DNA of 64,000 nucleotides, taken from the NCBI RefSeq assembly GCF_004135365.1, contig NZ_CP035492.1, positions 1,982,501-2,046,500 of the forward strand, read 5' to 3'. The first letter of the stretch is position 1, and each line of letters starts with the position of its first letter. The stretch is from Paenibacillus protaetiae (GTDB taxonomy: Bacteria > Bacillota > Bacilli > Paenibacillales > Paenibacillaceae). Both the position numbers and the translations under genes were made by a program. Of this stretch, positions 7,206 through 15,800 are shown piece after piece. The notes below the pieces were generated by a model, which saw only the letters and a list, made by a program, of their open reading frames with translations, was not told where the DNA came from and searched no databases.

Positions 7206-7640
7206 CTAACCTAATGCCATCCTCAGCTTCTCTCTCGTTTGTCTTAACCGGGTTTCAGCGCCGTCCGGATGAAGCGGATCGCTCCAGGAAAAGCCGTCCC
7301 CTTCATAACGGGGGATTACGTGCATGTGATAGTGGCCAAGGTCATTGAACTTGCCGCCGTTCTGGCATATGGTGATACCGTCCGGCCGGAAGATCCGTTT
7401 TAGCGCAACGGATAACTTTTGAGATGCATTCATGATGGCATTTGCAGCTTCTGCATCGAGGTCTTCCACATCCCAATAATGTTTTTTTGGCAAAATTAAT
7501 GTGTGGCCATCGTGAAAAGGAGCAGTGTCGAGCACGCAAGCAATCCATTCGTTGTCGAATACGGTATTTACACCAGGCTCAATGCCGTTTGCGATCCGGC
7601 ACCCCAAGCAATTCAAATGCTCCAAGCTCTCTTCCCCCAT
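7206..7640 (-). CDS. HIT-family nucleotide hydrolase/transferase
   Basis: A histidine-triad protein of 144 residues. The triad HYHMHVIP (H-x-H-x-H-x-x) is intact. An N-terminal CLGCRIANG pair of Cys occurs in bacterial Hit proteins that bind zinc. Members hydrolyse AMP-linked phosphoramidates and dinucleoside polyphosphates in the cytoplasm; the exact substrate cannot be read here. The ATG at 7640 has a GGAGGGG site seven bases away, so the longer frame to 7727 is rejected. It follows nrdR with a terminator between them and has its own terminator. Confidence 0.85.
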   Translation of the reverse strand: MGEESLEHLNCLGCRIANGIEPGVNTVFDNEWIACVLDTAPFHDGHTLILPKKHYWDVEDLDAEAANAIMNASQKLSVALKRIFRPDGITICQNGGKFNDLGHYHMHVIPRYEGDGFSWSDPLHPDGAETRLRQTREKLRMALG

Positions 7641-7700
7641 ACAGCCCCTCCGTTCTTCTTGCCATTGTATTAGTTTCCGTTCAAGCGCCAACGGAAACAA

Positions 7701-7732
7701 AATCCTTGCCGCACGAAAAAGCAGCAAGGATT
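7701..7732 (-). terminator. Terminator of nrdR
   Basis: A 9-bp perfect stem AATCCTTGC/GCAAGGATT with a loop of about 14 bases, followed on the minus strand by TTTGTTT. Confidence 0.7.
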
Positions 7733-7740
7733 CATTCCGT

Positions 7741-8214
7741 TTACTTATCGCCTCTGGCCGGTTCTTTGGACAAGAGGCTGTTTAATTCCTTCATAAACAT
7801 ATCGATGTCTTTGAATTGGCGGTATACCGAAGCAAATCGCACATAAGCAACTTCGTCCACCGGGTACAGCTGGCTCATCACAATTTCGCCGATGTCGCGG
7901 CTTTCCACTTCGGCGAGAGCCGTCGTGCGGAGCTCTTTCTCAACTTCCGATACGATCACTTCCAGCCGCTCAACCGACACCGGCCGTTTCTCGCATGCGC
8001 GGATAAGCCCGCGCAATATTTTGTCGCGGCTGAACTCCTCGCGGCTGCCGTCTTTCTTAATGACGATAAGAGGCGTCTCTTCCACCATTTCAAACGTTGT
8101 GAAACGCCGGCTGCATTGCTCGCACTCGCGGCGGCGGCGGATCGATTTGTTTTCGTTAGCGGGGCGGGAATCCAGCACCTTCGTTCCGGCATAATCACAA
8201 TATGGACATTTCAT
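7741..8214 (-). CDS. nrdR: Transcriptional repressor NrdR of ribonucleotide reductase genes
   Basis: Senses ATP/dATP and represses ribonucleotide reductase genes. It has the family's usual length of about 157 residues. An N-terminal zinc ribbon has Cys pairs CPYC and CEQC with the basic stretch [11 protein letters not shown]. An ATP-cone domain follows ([20 protein letters not shown]). The end is variable ([11 protein letters not shown]). In Bacilli nrdR commonly lies near coaE, ytaF, mutM and polA, as it does here, although SASP and a transglycosylase gene are interposed. Confidence 0.96.
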   Translation of the reverse strand: MKCPYCDYAGTKVLDSRPANENKSIRRRRECEQCSRRFTTFEMVEETPLIVIKKDGSREEFSRDKILRGLIRACEKRPVSVERLEVIVSEVEKELRTTALAEVESRDIGEIVMSQLYPVDEVAYVRFASVYRQFKDIDMFMKELNSLLSKEPARGDK

Positions 8215-8320
8215 TGTATCATTCGACCCTCCGTTTTCGTTATGCAGGCATGATGGAAGCCAGCGTTATCACCTGTACAAATCCAAAATCAACTGCCCCT
8301 ATACATTTCCAGTACTAACC

Positions 8321-8351
8321 TGTAATGATTTAAAAAATATCGAGCATAATA
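8321..8351 (+). promoter_or_regulatory. Candidate sigma-G promoter of the SASP gene
   Basis: TGTAAT (8321-8326), 18 bases, then CATAATA (8345-8351). The -10 fits the forespore sigma-G form CATWHTA well and the -35 is approximate. It lies about 30 bases upstream of the SASP start, as expected for such genes. Confidence 0.5.
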
Positions 8352-8381
8352 CAGTTACCAACCGCAAGGAGGTGAAAAACA

Positions 8382-8591
8382 ATGGCACAAGGCAGCAGCA
8401 ACCAACTGGTTGTACCACAAGCTACAGCAGCTCTGGACCAACTGAAATTCGAAGTTGCACAAGAGCTTGGTATTGCAATCCCGCAAGATGGTTACTACGG
8501 GAACATTACCACTCGTGATGCAGGTTCCATCGGCGGTAACATTACTCGCCGTCTGGTACAAATCGCAGAGCAATCCCTTGCTGGTAAATAA
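8382..8591 (+). CDS. Alpha/beta-type small acid-soluble spore protein
   Basis: 69 residues that coat and protect forespore DNA. Both family signatures are visible. KFEVAQELGI is the region cut by the germination protease GPR between Glu and the following aliphatic residue. The C-terminal DNA-binding segment includes GSIGGNITRRLVQIAEQ. A canonical AAGGAGGTG ribosome site precedes the ATG. It is monocistronic, with a sigma-G-like promoter and a downstream hairpin. Direct evidence that the host forms endospores. Confidence 0.96.
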   Translation: MAQGSSNQLVVPQATAALDQLKFEVAQELGIAIPQDGYYGNITTRDAGSIGGNITRRLVQIAEQSLAGK

Positions 8592-8613
8592 CAGTCGCTA
8601 TGTATAAAGGATA

Positions 8614-8652
8614 CTTTGGCAGGCCCGTCCTGAAGCGGCGGGGCTGCCAAAG
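8614..8652 (+). terminator. Hairpin after the SASP gene
   Basis: CTTTGGCAG-type arm (from 8614) pairs with CTGCCAAAG (to 8652), with further GC pairing inside. It is not followed by a strong T-run, so it may act mainly as an mRNA-stabilising 3' end. Confidence 0.5.
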
Positions 8653-8681
8653 CCCGTTGTTCACCATTGCCAATAATAAAA

Positions 8682-9248
8682 TCAAAGATCCGGATATAAA
8701 TCCTTGTACTTATTATAATAATAAATAACGCGTTGTACATAATGGCGTGTCTCTCCAAACGGAATTTGATCAGCCGTTTCGAGTTTTCCGTCCCATTCCC
8801 CCGAATCAATCCACTTCTTCACATTTCCCGGCCCTGCATTATAAGCAGCTACAGCAGCAATCGAATTATCATTAAACTGCTTGTGCAGCGATTGCAAATA
8901 CCATGTTCCGACTTGAATGCTGACATCCGGCCTTTCCAATAACATTTCATTCGTTACATTCTGAAACCCTGCCTGCTTTGTAATCCATTCCGCCGTATCC
9001 GGCATTAATTGCATCAAACCTAAAGCGCCTTTATGCGACACCTTATTAAGCGAATAATTGGTTTCCGTACGGATAATGGCAGCAACGAGATGAGGTTCCA
9101 TATGATAAGCTCTGGAGCTGGCGCGAATATCGTCTTGGTATTTGATCGGATACATCCAGCGCCCCATTTCGTCCGAGCTGAAAAAAAGAAAAGCAATAAA
9201 ACTTAAAACAAGCAGCAGAAATACACGTTTGCGCAATAATACTTTCAT
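8682..9248 (-). CDS. Membrane-anchored lytic transglycosylase (SLT domain)
   Basis: Cleaves the MurNAc-GlcNAc bond of peptidoglycan with 1,6-anhydro product formation. A basic N-terminus and one hydrophobic segment (VFLLLVLSFIAFLFF) form a signal anchor. The Slt domain then shows the catalytic Glu in AAIIRTETNY, the GALGLMQLMPDTA block and AAVAAYNAGPGNVKKW. At 188 residues it contains only anchor plus catalytic domain. Its start overlaps the coaE stop by four bases (ATGA), so the two are translationally coupled. Probable role in wall turnover, possibly during sporulation or germination. Confidence 0.9.
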   Translation of the reverse strand: MKVLLRKRVFLLLVLSFIAFLFFSSDEMGRWMYPIKYQDDIRASSRAYHMEPHLVAAIIRTETNYSLNKVSHKGALGLMQLMPDTAEWITKQAGFQNVTNEMLLERPDVSIQVGTWYLQSLHKQFNDNSIAAVAAYNAGPGNVKKWIDSGEWDGKLETADQIPFGETRHYVQRVIYYYNKYKDLYPDL

Positions 9249-9841
9249 GACAGCACCTGGCTTGTCCAGAAAAGCTCCAGCTGGCGCCTGGTATCCTCCA
9301 GGCTGCCGCTATTGTCAATGACCCAATCGGCACGGCGCTTTTTCTCTTCGATGTCCATCTGCAGACGGATGCGCCGCTGCGCTTCTTCCTTTGGCATCGC
9401 GTTGCGCGCCATCAACCGTTCAAGCTGAAGCTGTTCCGGCACATAGGCAACCATAATGCCGTCATACAACGCCTCTTGCCCCGTCTCATAAAGAAGCGGC
9501 ACATCGGCCACAGCCAGCCCCCCGGGATTTTGCGCCAAATAACTATGTATACGTTCCTGCATCCGTTTCCGGATAGCCGGGTGAGTAATACTTTCCAGCT
9601 TGGCAAGCAGCGCGCGGTCTTGAAATACAATAGATCCGAGCGCTTGCCGGTTTAAGGATCCGTCCTCTTGCAGCACAGCTTGTCCGAATAAGGAGGCGAT
9701 AGCCTCCAATGCCGGTTCGCCGGGAAGAACGACTTCTCTTGCAACCTGGTCAGCGTCCACCAAATAAGCCCCTTGCTCCACCAGCATGCGGGCAATGGTG
9801 CTTTTGCCTGTGGCGATTCCGCCGGTAAGTCCGATCTTCAT
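9245..9841 (-). CDS. coaE: Dephospho-CoA kinase
   Basis: Last step of coenzyme A synthesis: phosphorylates the ribose 3'-OH of dephospho-CoA with ATP. The P-loop GLTGGIATGKST is at the N-terminus, followed by DADQVAREV, the helical CoA domain (ITHPAIRKRM), and the lid region with R-rich RNAMPKEEAQRRI. Length (198) is normal. I took ATG 9841 because GAGGTG sits seven bases before it; the ATG at 9847 would be too close. It lies between ytaF and the transglycosylase gene in one transcription unit, as in other Bacilli. Confidence 0.95.
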   Translation of the reverse strand: MKIGLTGGIATGKSTIARMLVEQGAYLVDADQVAREVVLPGEPALEAIASLFGQAVLQEDGSLNRQALGSIVFQDRALLAKLESITHPAIRKRMQERIHSYLAQNPGGLAVADVPLLYETGQEALYDGIMVAYVPEQLQLERLMARNAMPKEEAQRRIRLQMDIEEKKRRADWVIDNSGSLEDTRRQLELFWTSQVLS

Positions 9842-9853
9842 CCGCATTCACCT

Positions 9854-10546
9854 CTAGTTCAACAGCTTTAACATTCCAATGATGATGAGCATTATTCCCG
9901 GCAGCAGAGACAAAGCCTGCATTCCTTTCCATTTGGAAAAATGAAAGCCGAACCCCATGCCCCCCAGCAAAAAAAACGCGCTGGCAGCCGCAATCGCAAG
10001 CGCCGTAATAAACGGCGGCAGCCCAAGCATCGCTGCGCCGAATCCGGCGCCAAAGGCGTCCAGCGACAGCGCAAAACCAAGCATCAGCGCTTCCGATGCG
10101 GAGATTGTCCCCGACCGGTCTACGTCTGCAGCCTGCGGCGTCCGTAAAATTTGAATCACAAGGCCAAGCCGCTTCAGCTCAACCATCATGACCAAAACAG
10201 GATGTGCCGCACGTTCCGCTGCTCTCGTTTCTACAGGAAGGTCATCTTCCGCATCTTTGCCGCTTTGTTTGCGCCGGATCGACTGAATAAGCGCCCAGCC
10301 CCCGATCACAAACAACAGGCAGGCACCGATATCCTTGGCCGCAACCGGCGACAAAAAACCGGAAATATAAGTACCGGCCTGCATCGACAGCCAAATAATA
10401 ATACCGGAGCAGCATGCAATAATAAACACCGATAGCAGCGGAATACGTATCCGCCTTAACCCGTACGTAATTCCAACGCCAAATCCATCGATACTGACGG
10501 CAAAAGCAAGCAGCAGCAGCGAGGTTGTATGCGCCAGCACCGCCAT
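9854..10546 (-). CDS. ytaF: Sporulation membrane protein YtaF (MntP-like)
   Basis: A polytopic membrane protein of the MntP/YtaF family, conserved in spore formers and placed next to coaE and mutM. Duplicated halves each carry an acidic signature in a helix: AFAVSIDGFGVGITYGL near the start and GFALSLDAFGAGFGAAM in the second half. MntP relatives export manganese, but the substrate of YtaF is not established. Three starts compete: TTG 10564 (AAGGGG site), ATG 10546, and GTG 10540 (GGGGGAGGG six bases upstream). They differ only by a few residues. Confidence 0.88.
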   Translation of the reverse strand: MAVLAHTTSLLLLAFAVSIDGFGVGITYGLRRIRIPLLSVFIIACCSGIIIWLSMQAGTYISGFLSPVAAKDIGACLLFVIGGWALIQSIRRKQSGKDAEDDLPVETRAAERAAHPVLVMMVELKRLGLVIQILRTPQAADVDRSGTISASEALMLGFALSLDAFGAGFGAAMLGLPPFITALAIAAASAFFLLGGMGFGFHFSKWKGMQALSLLPGIMLIIIGMLKLLN

Positions 10547-10640
10547 CCCTCCCCCAAAAAGCAAACGTCCCCTTGTCTGAACCGGGCACGTGCCTATTTG
10601 CTAACAACACATCATATGCGGGGATGGCCGTCCTGTGCAC

Positions 10641-10678
10641 ATCAGCCAAGCCTCCTGGAATCCGGAAGCTTGGCTGAT
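10641..10678. terminator. Hairpin between mutM and ytaF
   Basis: A perfect 11-bp inverted repeat (10641-10651 and 10668-10678) with a 16-base loop. No T-run follows on the minus strand, so it may reduce read-through or stabilise mRNA rather than terminate fully. The remaining 170-base gap holds nothing else I can name. Confidence 0.4.
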
Positions 10679-10735
10679 GGAACACCGGAAGGCGTCGTTT
10701 TGCGCGTTGCGCTGCTGCCTAATCGGTATTTATCG

Positions 10736-11602
10736 TCACGTTGCACGTTTGCTTTTATTTGCGGCACGCGCCGCCTTCAGCGGCTGGCAATGCGGGCAAG
10801 TATGGGTGCCGCGTCCGCCGACAACAGATTTGTGAATCGGCCGTCCGCAGCTTGGGCAAGGCTCGTCTTTTCGTCCGTAAACGAGCAGTTGATGCTGGAA
10901 CATCCCCATTTCGCCTTGGCCGTTTACGTAAGATTTAACAGAAGAGCCTCCAGCGGCAACCGCCCGCTCCAGCGTGGCGCGAATCGACTCATGCAGCCGC
11001 TCCCACTCCGCCTTGGCCAGCGAATCAGCCGTCCGCTCAGGGTGAATGCCGGCTTGGAACAACGCCTCATCCACATAAATATTGCCAAGCCCCACAATGT
11101 ATTCCTGATTAAGCAGCAGCGGCTTGATTTTGGAGGTGCGGTGCGCCAGCTTCCCGCGCAGCGCCTCCAGCGTAAATTCAGGCTCCAGCGGCTCGATGCC
11201 CAGCTTGTTTAACGGAGGAAGCTCCAGCTCCTCGCCCGGCATAAACAAATGCATCGTGCCAAATTGGCGAACGTCTTTATATCGTAATTCGGTATCGTCG
11301 TCAAAATGAAAAATGACATGCGTATGCAGCTCCGCCGGCTCATCGGCGGCGTAAACGCCGTACCTGCCCTCCATCCGCAGATGGGATACAAGCACCAGCC
11401 CGTCCAGCAGTATACGCAAAAACTTGCCGCGCCGTTCGACCGATTGAATCGTATGGCCGGCTAACGCATCCGCAAATTGCTCCGGCTCAGCCGGACGCTG
11501 AATGATGCGGGGAAGCTTCACCGTTACCGAACGGATGCGTTTTCCTGTGATCAGTTCATTTAAAGTTCGTTTAACCGTTTCAACTTCCGGCAATTCGGGC
11601 AT
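10736..11602 (-). CDS. mutM: Formamidopyrimidine-DNA glycosylase (Fpg)
   Basis: Removes 8-oxoguanine and other oxidised purines and nicks the abasic site. The protein begins MPELPEVETVKR, with the catalytic Pro1 (after Met removal) and Glu2. The conserved Lys is in ERRGKFLRI. Helix-two-turn-helix residues include GLGNIYVDEALF. The C-terminal zinc finger has CPSC...CPHC. The tail AARAANKSKRAT is slightly extended. It lies 59 bases downstream of polA, so base-excision and gap-filling genes are linked, the arrangement seen in Bacillus. Confidence 0.97.
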   Translation of the reverse strand: MPELPEVETVKRTLNELITGKRIRSVTVKLPRIIQRPAEPEQFADALAGHTIQSVERRGKFLRILLDGLVLVSHLRMEGRYGVYAADEPAELHTHVIFHFDDDTELRYKDVRQFGTMHLFMPGEELELPPLNKLGIEPLEPEFTLEALRGKLAHRTSKIKPLLLNQEYIVGLGNIYVDEALFQAGIHPERTADSLAKAEWERLHESIRATLERAVAAGGSSVKSYVNGQGEMGMFQHQLLVYGRKDEPCPSCGRPIHKSVVGGRGTHTCPHCQPLKAARAANKSKRAT

Positions 11603-11661
11603 ATTTCTTCACCTCAACCACCATTATACCCGATTTGTGCCCCAAATGCGTTAATTTGGCG

Positions 11662-14337
11662 TTATTTGGCCTCATACCAATTCACACCGTAATTGACGTC
11701 CGCCCGTAACGGCACGTCCAGTTCGATCGCAGACTCCATCACCTGCGGCACAAGCTGCTTCATCAGCTCCAGCTCTTCCTCCGGCACTTCGAATACCAGT
11801 TCGTCATGCACCTGAAGCAGCATGCGGCTTTTCAGCTTGCGTTCTTTCAGTGTCTCGTCCATCCGCACCATCGCCAGCTTAATAATGTCCGCGGCCGTCC
11901 CTTGAATCGGCGTATTCATCGCCGTACGCTCGGCAAACGAACGAAGGTTAAAGTTGGAAGCTTTAATATCCGGCAAATAACGGCGGCGCTCCAGCAGCGT
12001 GGTCACATAACCGTCCCTGCGGGCTTGCATTTTAATATCTTCCATATATTTCTTCACGCCTTGGAATACGTCAAAATATTGTTCGATAAACTGAGCCGCT
12101 TCCTTGCGTGTAATGTTCAGGTTTTGTGACAGCCCGAAATCGCTGATGCCGTATACGATGCCGAAGTTGACGGCCTTCGCCGATCTGCGCATATTGGAGT
12201 CTACCTCTTCGGCTGAAACGCCAAACACGTCCATTGCGGTTTTCGTATGAATATCCATATCGCGGATAAAAGCTTCCTTCAGCCGTTCGTCGCCTGAAAT
12301 ATGCGCCAGCACACGCAGCTCGATCTGCGAATAGTCCGCCGCCAGAATGTACCAGCCCGGCTCGGACGGCACAAATGCTTTGCGGATTTTGCGTCCTTCC
12401 TCCAGCCGGATCGGAATGTTCTGCAGGTTCGGGAACTGGCTGCTCAGCCGCCCGGTAGCCGCGATCGTCTGGCGGAAATAGGTATGCACCTTGCCCGTTT
12501 CGGTCCGAATTTCCTTCAGCAGCCCTTCCACATAAGTAGACTGGAGCTTGGCCAGCTGGCGGAAATGCAAAATAAGCGGCACGATCTCATGATACGGCTC
12601 TAGCTTCTCCAGCACATCCGCATCGGTGGAATAGCCGGTTTTGGTTTTTTTAATAACCGGCAGCCCCAGCTTATCAAACAAAATTTCACCAAGCTGCTTA
12701 GGCGAATTGATGTTGAATTCGGTGCCAGCCAGCTCATAAATGCGGGACACCGCTTCGGATATGCCCCGCTCCAGCTCGCCGCCCAGCGACTGAAGTTCTC
12801 CCTTCGCGACCGCGATGCCTTGCAGCTCCATCGCTGCAAGAACACGGGATAGCGGAAGCTCCAGCTCATAGATAAGCTTGTTCATGCCGGTAGCGTCCAG
12901 TTCGGCGCGCTGCAGCTGGACGATGCGGCGGACGGCGTCCGCTTTAACCGCCAAATGCCGGAGCAGCGTCTCTTCATCCGGCACTTTAAACTTGGCGCCT
13001 TTGCCGTAAACCGCCTCATCCGCCTGCACAGCGGGAAGCCCGTAACGCGCGGCAACGCCGGAAAGCGTCTGGCTTCCGTCTGTCGGGTCCAGCAAATAAG
13101 CAGCCAGCTGGACGTCGAACTTGACGCCGCGCAGCGGAATGCCGCGCCATGCGAGAGCCAGATCGGCTTTATGCGTGTCAAAGCCGTATTTGGGCTTGTT
13201 TTCGTCGGCCAGCCAGGCGCGCAGCGGCTCCGCGAACGGCGCTTCCAGCGTGCCGGCTGCCAGCGCATAGACGGCGCCGCCTACCGCGGCGGAGATGCCC
13301 AGCATATCGGCCGTATGCGGGTTTTCGCCCGCGGCTTCAATGTATAAGCCATGCTCTTCTTCGCTGGCCAGCGCATCAAGAAGCGCCTTCAGCTGACCGG
13401 CATCCTGTTCGCCGGCAATCAGCACCGTGTGCAGCTCGGCAGCCGGCTGCGCGCCTTCCGCTTCCCCTGCTCCGGCGCCGCTTAAATCCAGCCGTTCGAG
13501 CAGCGATTTGAATTCCAGCTTGCGGAACGCTTCCGACAGCCGGGCAGCATCATAACCGCTGTAGCGGATGTCCTCTGCAGTTTGCGTAAGCGGCACTTCG
13601 CGGAAGATCGTCGCCAGCTTTTTGCTCATCACGGCGTCATCCTTATGCTGCTCCACCTTTTCCTTCATTTTGCCTTTCAGCTCATGGGTATGTTCCAGCA
13701 CCCCCTCCACTGAGCCGTATTCGTGCAGCAGCTTAAGCGCCGTCTTTTCGCCAACGCCCGGAATGCCCGGAATATTATCCGACGCATCGCCCATAAGCCC
13801 TTTCAAATCAATAAACTGCTGCGGCGTAAGGCCGTACCGTTCCGTCATCTCGGCCGGGGAATAACGCTCTACTTCACTTACGCCTTTGCGGGTTACCGCA
13901 ACCGTAACCTTCGGAGATACAAGCTGAAGCATATCCTTGTCGCCGGTTACGACAAGCGCGTCCACGCCCTGCTCGTCGGCCAGACGCGTCAGCGTGCCGA
14001 TAATATCGTCCGCCTCGTAGCCGGACAGTTCGAACTGCGCAATGCCAAACGATTGCAGCAGCTCCTTCATGACCGGGAACTGCTCCGACAGCTCCGGCGG
14101 CGTCTTGGCACGCCCGCCTTTGTATTCGCTGTAGCCTTCATGCCGGAACGTGATTTTGCTTGCATCAAACGCGACAAGCACATGGGTCGGCTTCTCCTCC
14201 TCAAGCAGCTTCAGGAGCATCGTTGTGAAGCCGTAAACAGCATTGGTATGTAAACCCGAAGAATTGGTGAGCGGCGGCATCGCATAAAACGCACGGTTGG
14301 CGATACTGTTGCCGTCGATCAATATCCATTTATCCAT
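11662..14337 (-). CDS. polA: DNA polymerase I
   Basis: Repairs gaps and removes Okazaki primers. The N-terminal 5' nuclease (residues about 1-290) has DGNSIANRAFYAM, YEADDIIGTL, GDKDMLQLV and GDASDNIPGIPGVGEKTA. The central 3'-5' exonuclease-like domain lacks the catalytic acidic set (motif I reads GLYIEAAGEN), so proofreading is predicted absent, as in Bacillus polymerases. The polymerase domain has motif A DYSQIELRVLAH, motif B RRSAKAVNFGIVYG and motif C LLQVHDELVFE, all intact. Length 891 is typical. It is the first gene of the polA-mutM-ytaF-coaE run. Confidence 0.98.
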   Translation of the reverse strand: MDKWILIDGNSIANRAFYAMPPLTNSSGLHTNAVYGFTTMLLKLLEEEKPTHVLVAFDASKITFRHEGYSEYKGGRAKTPPELSEQFPVMKELLQSFGIAQFELSGYEADDIIGTLTRLADEQGVDALVVTGDKDMLQLVSPKVTVAVTRKGVSEVERYSPAEMTERYGLTPQQFIDLKGLMGDASDNIPGIPGVGEKTALKLLHEYGSVEGVLEHTHELKGKMKEKVEQHKDDAVMSKKLATIFREVPLTQTAEDIRYSGYDAARLSEAFRKLEFKSLLERLDLSGAGAGEAEGAQPAAELHTVLIAGEQDAGQLKALLDALASEEEHGLYIEAAGENPHTADMLGISAAVGGAVYALAAGTLEAPFAEPLRAWLADENKPKYGFDTHKADLALAWRGIPLRGVKFDVQLAAYLLDPTDGSQTLSGVAARYGLPAVQADEAVYGKGAKFKVPDEETLLRHLAVKADAVRRIVQLQRAELDATGMNKLIYELELPLSRVLAAMELQGIAVAKGELQSLGGELERGISEAVSRIYELAGTEFNINSPKQLGEILFDKLGLPVIKKTKTGYSTDADVLEKLEPYHEIVPLILHFRQLAKLQSTYVEGLLKEIRTETGKVHTYFRQTIAATGRLSSQFPNLQNIPIRLEEGRKIRKAFVPSEPGWYILAADYSQIELRVLAHISGDERLKEAFIRDMDIHTKTAMDVFGVSAEEVDSNMRRSAKAVNFGIVYGISDFGLSQNLNITRKEAAQFIEQYFDVFQGVKKYMEDIKMQARRDGYVTTLLERRRYLPDIKASNFNLRSFAERTAMNTPIQGTAADIIKLAMVRMDETLKERKLKSRMLLQVHDELVFEVPEEELELMKQLVPQVMESAIELDVPLRADVNYGVNWYEAK

Positions 14338-14486
14338 TTATTTGGGGCACCTCGCCTCTTTTGCATACTAACGCTATCATACCATAAAGGAGCATGCCAT
14401 TTCTTGGCGGGCAGCGGCGATTGGCAGACCGGGATTGCAACGCCATGCAAAGGGCCTCCGTTATCATCCTGCAAGCGCAATAAAAT

Positions 14487-14523
14487 AGCTGCCGAACCCG
14501 TTAAGCAGCGGATCGCGGCAGCT
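14487..14523 (-). terminator. Terminator after the EAL gene
   Basis: AGCTGCCG (14487-14494) pairs with CGGCAGCT (14516-14523). On the minus strand ATTTTATT follows. It separates the EAL/GGDEF pair from polA. Confidence 0.6.
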
Positions 14524-14561
14524 GTGTGATTTCATTATAAATAGAAAAGAAGCGGAAAAGG

Positions 14562-15779
14562 TTACTCCATAGCTGCCGGCCTGCCCAGCAAATAACCTTG
14601 GCCAAACGGAATGCCCATCTCCTGTACTTTGCGCAGCTCTTCTTCCCGTTCGATGCCTTCGGCAATGAGCGCGATGCCCATCTTTTTCGCCAGCTCCTGC
14701 AGCGTAAACAACGTATGCTCCTTCAGCTCATCCAGATGAATATTGCGGATGATCGAGCGGTCGACCTTAATATAGTCGGGACGAAGCTCTACGATAGACT
14801 GCAAAGAAGAATAGCCCGCGCCGACATCGTCGATGGCAATCCGGTAGCCTTGTCTGCGGTAATGGTCGAGCGCTTTTTTGACGGCTGAAAAATCATTTAT
14901 CGAACTCCGCTCCGTAATTTCGAATACAACGTTGCTGGGGGTAAGCCCATGCTGTTCCAAAATGGCCAGCGTTCTTCCCGGCAGCAGATCGGGCTCCTCC
15001 ATAATTTGCGCAAGCAGATTAATAAACAGCTTTTGGCCGCCGCCTAACCGGTCTCCCAGCCCAATTGCTTTTTCCCGGGCCAGACGGTCGAGTGCATAAC
15101 CGATACCCTCTTCCTCAGCAAATGTAAATAAATCAAGCGGACCGTCAAACCACTGGGTATCCGGGCAACGGGTCAACGCCTCGTAACCAAATATGCCGCC
15201 TTCTTTCAAGGAGCGGATCGGCTGGTATACCGAGCGGATGGATTGCTCCGCCAGCATTTGATCCAGCGCTTTTCTGCGCAGGCTCCTTTCAAGGGAACCT
15301 CGCTTTTGTCCTTGAATGATTGCTTGCTTCAGCGCCATATATACTTGATCTTCTCCGTCGCCCGTTTCATCCAATGTGCCGATAACCGCCGCGCCGCCAT
15401 GCAATACGAATCCCGCGCCGCCAGCACCGCCCGGCCACTCAGACGCAGGCACAAGATTCGTGAAAGCATGCTGCCATTGATTGCGGAGCTGCAGTGTCAA
15501 TTCAAACAGACGCCGCTCCGTCTGCTCCAAATCATGATGCGGAAGCGCCACAAACAGAAATAAATCATGATGCAGCCAATATACGCGTACACGAAGCTGC
15601 GCAAGTTCCGGGCAGCCGTCAATCGAGTTTTCGGCATAGTTTTGCCAGCTCTCGAATACGTTGGTCCACGCCGGATAATCGCTGCCTTCCGCCTGCTGCC
15701 AGGCAAAATACAAAATGCCCAGCCGTTCTCCGGCCGGTCCCTGCTGCTCTCTGTTGATGATTGACCTTAGATGCTCCAC
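14562..15779 (-). CDS. EAL-domain cyclic-di-GMP phosphodiesterase
   Basis: Hydrolyses c-di-GMP to pGpG. The EAL domain (about residues 165-405) keeps its signature residues: GYEALTR with the metal Glu, FINL, FEITER, IAIDDVGAGYSS with both Asp, YIKVD, and AEGIE before GQGYLLGRP. It should be active. The first 160 residues have no recognised sensor and no membrane helix, so it is cytosolic. The start is GTG. It follows the GGDEF gene by 21 bases on the same strand, so enzymes that make and break c-di-GMP are made together. Confidence 0.9.
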   Translation of the reverse strand: MEHLRSIINREQQGPAGERLGILYFAWQQAEGSDYPAWTNVFESWQNYAENSIDGCPELAQLRVRVYWLHHDLFLFVALPHHDLEQTERRLFELTLQLRNQWQHAFTNLVPASEWPGGAGGAGFVLHGGAAVIGTLDETGDGEDQVYMALKQAIIQGQKRGSLERSLRRKALDQMLAEQSIRSVYQPIRSLKEGGIFGYEALTRCPDTQWFDGPLDLFTFAEEEGIGYALDRLAREKAIGLGDRLGGGQKLFINLLAQIMEEPDLLPGRTLAILEQHGLTPSNVVFEITERSSINDFSAVKKALDHYRRQGYRIAIDDVGAGYSSLQSIVELRPDYIKVDRSIIRNIHLDELKEHTLFTLQELAKKMGIALIAEGIEREEELRKVQEMGIPFGQGYLLGRPAAME

Positions 15780-15800
15780 CTTCGCTCGACCCTTTCCTTC